Shown piece by piece: positions 62,466 to 64,000 of a stretch of 64,000 nucleotides of DNA. Position 1 is the stretch's first letter. Each line of letters opens with the position of its first letter. The position numbers were made by a program, and so were the translations under genes. The notes under the pieces are model-generated. The model made no database searches. It saw only the letters and a list, made by a program, of their open reading frames with translations, and was not told the DNA's origin. Source of the stretch: Anaerostipes amylophilus (GTDB taxonomy: Bacteria > Bacillota > Clostridia > Lachnospirales > Lachnospiraceae); assembly GCF_025567365.1 (NCBI RefSeq), contig NZ_JAOQJG010000003.1, positions 186,001-250,000 on the forward strand. Direction: 5' to 3'.

Positions 62466-63002
62466 TTAAAGGGTATGATATATGTCACCTTCTAAAGTTT
62501 TCCATAAAAACTTTTTATCTTCATAAATCATATAGCCATGTTCAGATTCTTCTTTAGGAATTGACACAGATCCTGGATTTAAATACAAAAAGTTATCATA
62601 TTCTTCCCAAGCTGGAATATGTGTATGCCCAGTTAACAGAATATCTCCTTTATGTAATTTTGGAGGATTCGCTGGTGAGTTTATGTGTCCGTGGGTTGCG
62701 TAGATTGTTTGTTCGTCGATGTATAGAATACAGGATTCACTTAATACAGGAAAGTTTAGTACCATCTGGTCGACTTCGGCTTCGCAGTTTCCTCTCACAC
62801 AGATCAACTGGTCACTGATGGAATTTAGCATTTCGATGACTTGTTTTGGCGCGTAGTCTTTTGGAAGGTCGTTTCTTGGTCCGTGATAAAGTAAATCTCC
62901 TAAGAGAAGTAATTTATCAGGCTGTTCTTTTTTATAAGCTTCCATTAATTGTCTACAATAATAAGCAGATCCGTGAATATCGGATGCGATCATTAATTTC
63001 AT
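62466..63002 (-). CDS. YfcE-type metallophosphoesterase
   Basis: 178 aa from the ATG at 63002 (GAGG site; the track-style longer frame adds five unsupported residues). Calcineurin-like motifs: SDIHGSAYYC, LLLGDLLYHGPRN, VRGNCEAEVD, ATHGH and LTGHTHIPAW. Small cytoplasmic phosphodiesterase of the YfcE family with unknown physiological substrate. Confidence 0.9.
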   Translation of the reverse strand: MKLMIASDIHGSAYYCRQLMEAYKKEQPDKLLLLGDLLYHGPRNDLPKDYAPKQVIEMLNSISDQLICVRGNCEAEVDQMVLNFPVLSESCILYIDEQTIYATHGHINSPANPPKLHKGDILLTGHTHIPAWEEYDNFLYLNPGSVSIPKEESEHGYMIYEDKKFLWKTLEGDIYHTL

Positions 63003-63127
63003 ATGTAAATACCTCAATTCTTTAAAAGTACGATAAAATATCTTTGTTTCAGTATATCACAAAATATGTTAAAATGGTCGGGACGATAAATTTGAGATGA
63101 TAATTTTAGAAAGGTTTAAAGAATAAA

Positions 63128-64000
63128 ATGAAACGATTAGTATTAGCGGAGAAGCCTTCGGTTGGGCGTGATATTGCGAGAGTTCTTGGCTGTAAAAATG
63201 AAACGCATAGTTATATCGAAGGAAATGATTATATTGTAACATGGGCATTAGGACATTTAGTGTCTTTGGCAGATCCGGAGCAGTATGGAAAAAAGTATAA
63301 AGAATGGAATATGGATGTCCTTCCAATGATGCCCAAACACTGGAAATTGACTGTGTTAAAAAAGACATCCAAACAGTTTCAGATAGTGAAGAAACTACTT
63401 CTTCGAAATGACATCAAAGACGTGATCATTGCAACTGATGCTGGAAGAGAAGGAGAACTGGTTGCCAGATGGATCTTACAGATGTCAGGAAATAAGAAAC
63501 CGATCTATCGTTTGTGGATATCTTCGGTAACAGATAAAGCGATCAAAGATGGTTTTGCACATTTAAAACAGGGAAAAGAATATGACAATCTCTTTCGTGC
63601 GGCAAGATCAAGGGCAGAAGCAGACTGGTTAGTTGGAATCAATGCGACAAGAGCTTTGACATGTAAATATAACGCACAGTTATCTTGCGGACGTGTGCAG
63701 ACACCAACGCTGGCAATGATCATGAATCGTGAGCAGGAAATTCGAAATTTCAAACCTCAGAAATATTATGGATATAAGATTTTTGCAACAGGAATGAATT
63801 TCACATGGGAAAATCAAAAAGGGAACCAGAGAATTTCCGATAAGAAATGGGCAGAGGAACTTGGAAAGAAATTAAGAGGTCATGATCTTGTGATCACAGA
63901 AGTTTCCAAAAAAGAGAAGAAGAATTATGCACCAGAACTTTACGATCTGACAACACTGCAGAAAGAAGCCAGCAAACGCTATGGATTCTCACCAAAACAG
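63128..64000 (+). CDS. topB: DNA topoisomerase III, N-terminal part
   Basis: 291 codons, open at the window end. TOPRIM domain: LVLAEKPSVGRDIARVLG, WALGHLVSLADPEQYG, ATDAGREGELVARWIL. Then FRAARSRAEADWLVGINATRALT and LSCGRVQTPTLAMI, typical of type IA topoisomerase III. The catalytic Tyr is expected just past the edge. Relaxes or decatenates single-strand-linked DNA. The copy could be chromosomal or from a mobile element; chromosomal neighbours favour the former. Confidence 0.94.
   Translation, partial: MKRLVLAEKPSVGRDIARVLGCKNETHSYIEGNDYIVTWALGHLVSLADPEQYGKKYKEWNMDVLPMMPKHWKLTVLKKTSKQFQIVKKLLLRNDIKDVIIATDAGREGELVARWILQMSGNKKPIYRLWISSVTDKAIKDGFAHLKQGKEYDNLFRAARSRAEADWLVGINATRALTCKYNAQLSCGRVQTPTLAMIMNREQEIRNFKPQKYYGYKIFATGMNFTWENQKGNQRISDKKWAEELGKKLRGHDLVITEVSKKEKKNYAPELYDLTTLQKEASKRYGFSPKQ

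Noticed and set aside
1..64000. CRISPR arrays, tRNA or rRNA genes, intact insertion sequences
   Set aside because: No regularly spaced repeats, tRNA-like cloverleaf or transposase reading frame was found on either strand by reading; a covariance-model scan could still reveal small RNAs.

Overview
The window reads as chromosomal DNA of a low-GC anaerobic Firmicute. AGGAGG-type ribosome sites, tight operons, selenium/molybdenum-hydroxylase accessory genes, an oxygen-sensitive nitrogenase-like set and gut-clostridial families (DUF5685, DUF6465, GGGtGRT) suggest a Lachnospiraceae-type gut bacterium, possibly close to Anaerostipes. That placement is inferred from gene content, not from a marker-gene search.

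Layout. 1-2.4 kb: 5' end of metY (minus strand), then a NifU-like scaffold with its GGGtGRT partner. 2.4-8.1 kb: XRE-cupin regulator, class III aminotransferase, cytidylate-kinase-like protein and a fused amino-acid permease/iron alcohol dehydrogenase, together consistent with GABA (or a similar omega-amino acid) conversion to a hydroxy acid. 8.1-16.7 kb: AT-rich accessory stretch with DUF5685, a Cys-rich reading frame without a start, an HTH protein, an SMC-like ATPase pair, Fic, three gene remnants, a 54-aa membrane protein, AIM24 and a TPP-riboswitch thiD-cytX unit. 16.8-25.5 kb: SGNH hydrolase, then a siroheme-type sulfite/nitrite reductase followed by every gene from glutamyl-tRNA reduction to siroheme, including a hemC-cobA-hemD triple fusion. 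25.6-28.1 kb: PAP2 phosphatase, DUF6465, MATE exporter. 28.2-39.6 kb: selD followed by a molybdenum-cofactor, molybdate-uptake and selenium-hydroxylase maturation operon with several fusions. 39.7-47.9 kb: MalY/PatB lyase, NhaC-type antiporter, orphan GntR regulator between two long palindromes, SstT, TrpS, MetE-like protein with a duplicated operator, TruA.

48.0-62.3 kb is the most unusual part. A promoter and a structured leader precede a one-strand series of overlapping or closely spaced genes: NifH-like, two NifD/K-like proteins, hypF, hypC, hypD, hypE, a second NifH-like plus two NifD/K-like proteins, an aldehyde dehydrogenase, a small unknown protein and a nucleobase permease. No hydrogenase subunit, hypA, hypB or hydrogenase protease is present in the window. 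The arrangement suggests that Fe(CN)2CO chemistry made by HypCDEF may be coupled to two nitrogenase-like reductase or cofactor-building modules. The window ends with a YfcE-type phosphodiesterase (minus) and the start of topB.

Common threads are extensive domain fusion, sulfur/selenium/molybdenum/iron cofactor chemistry, and long near-perfect hairpins between convergent gene pairs.
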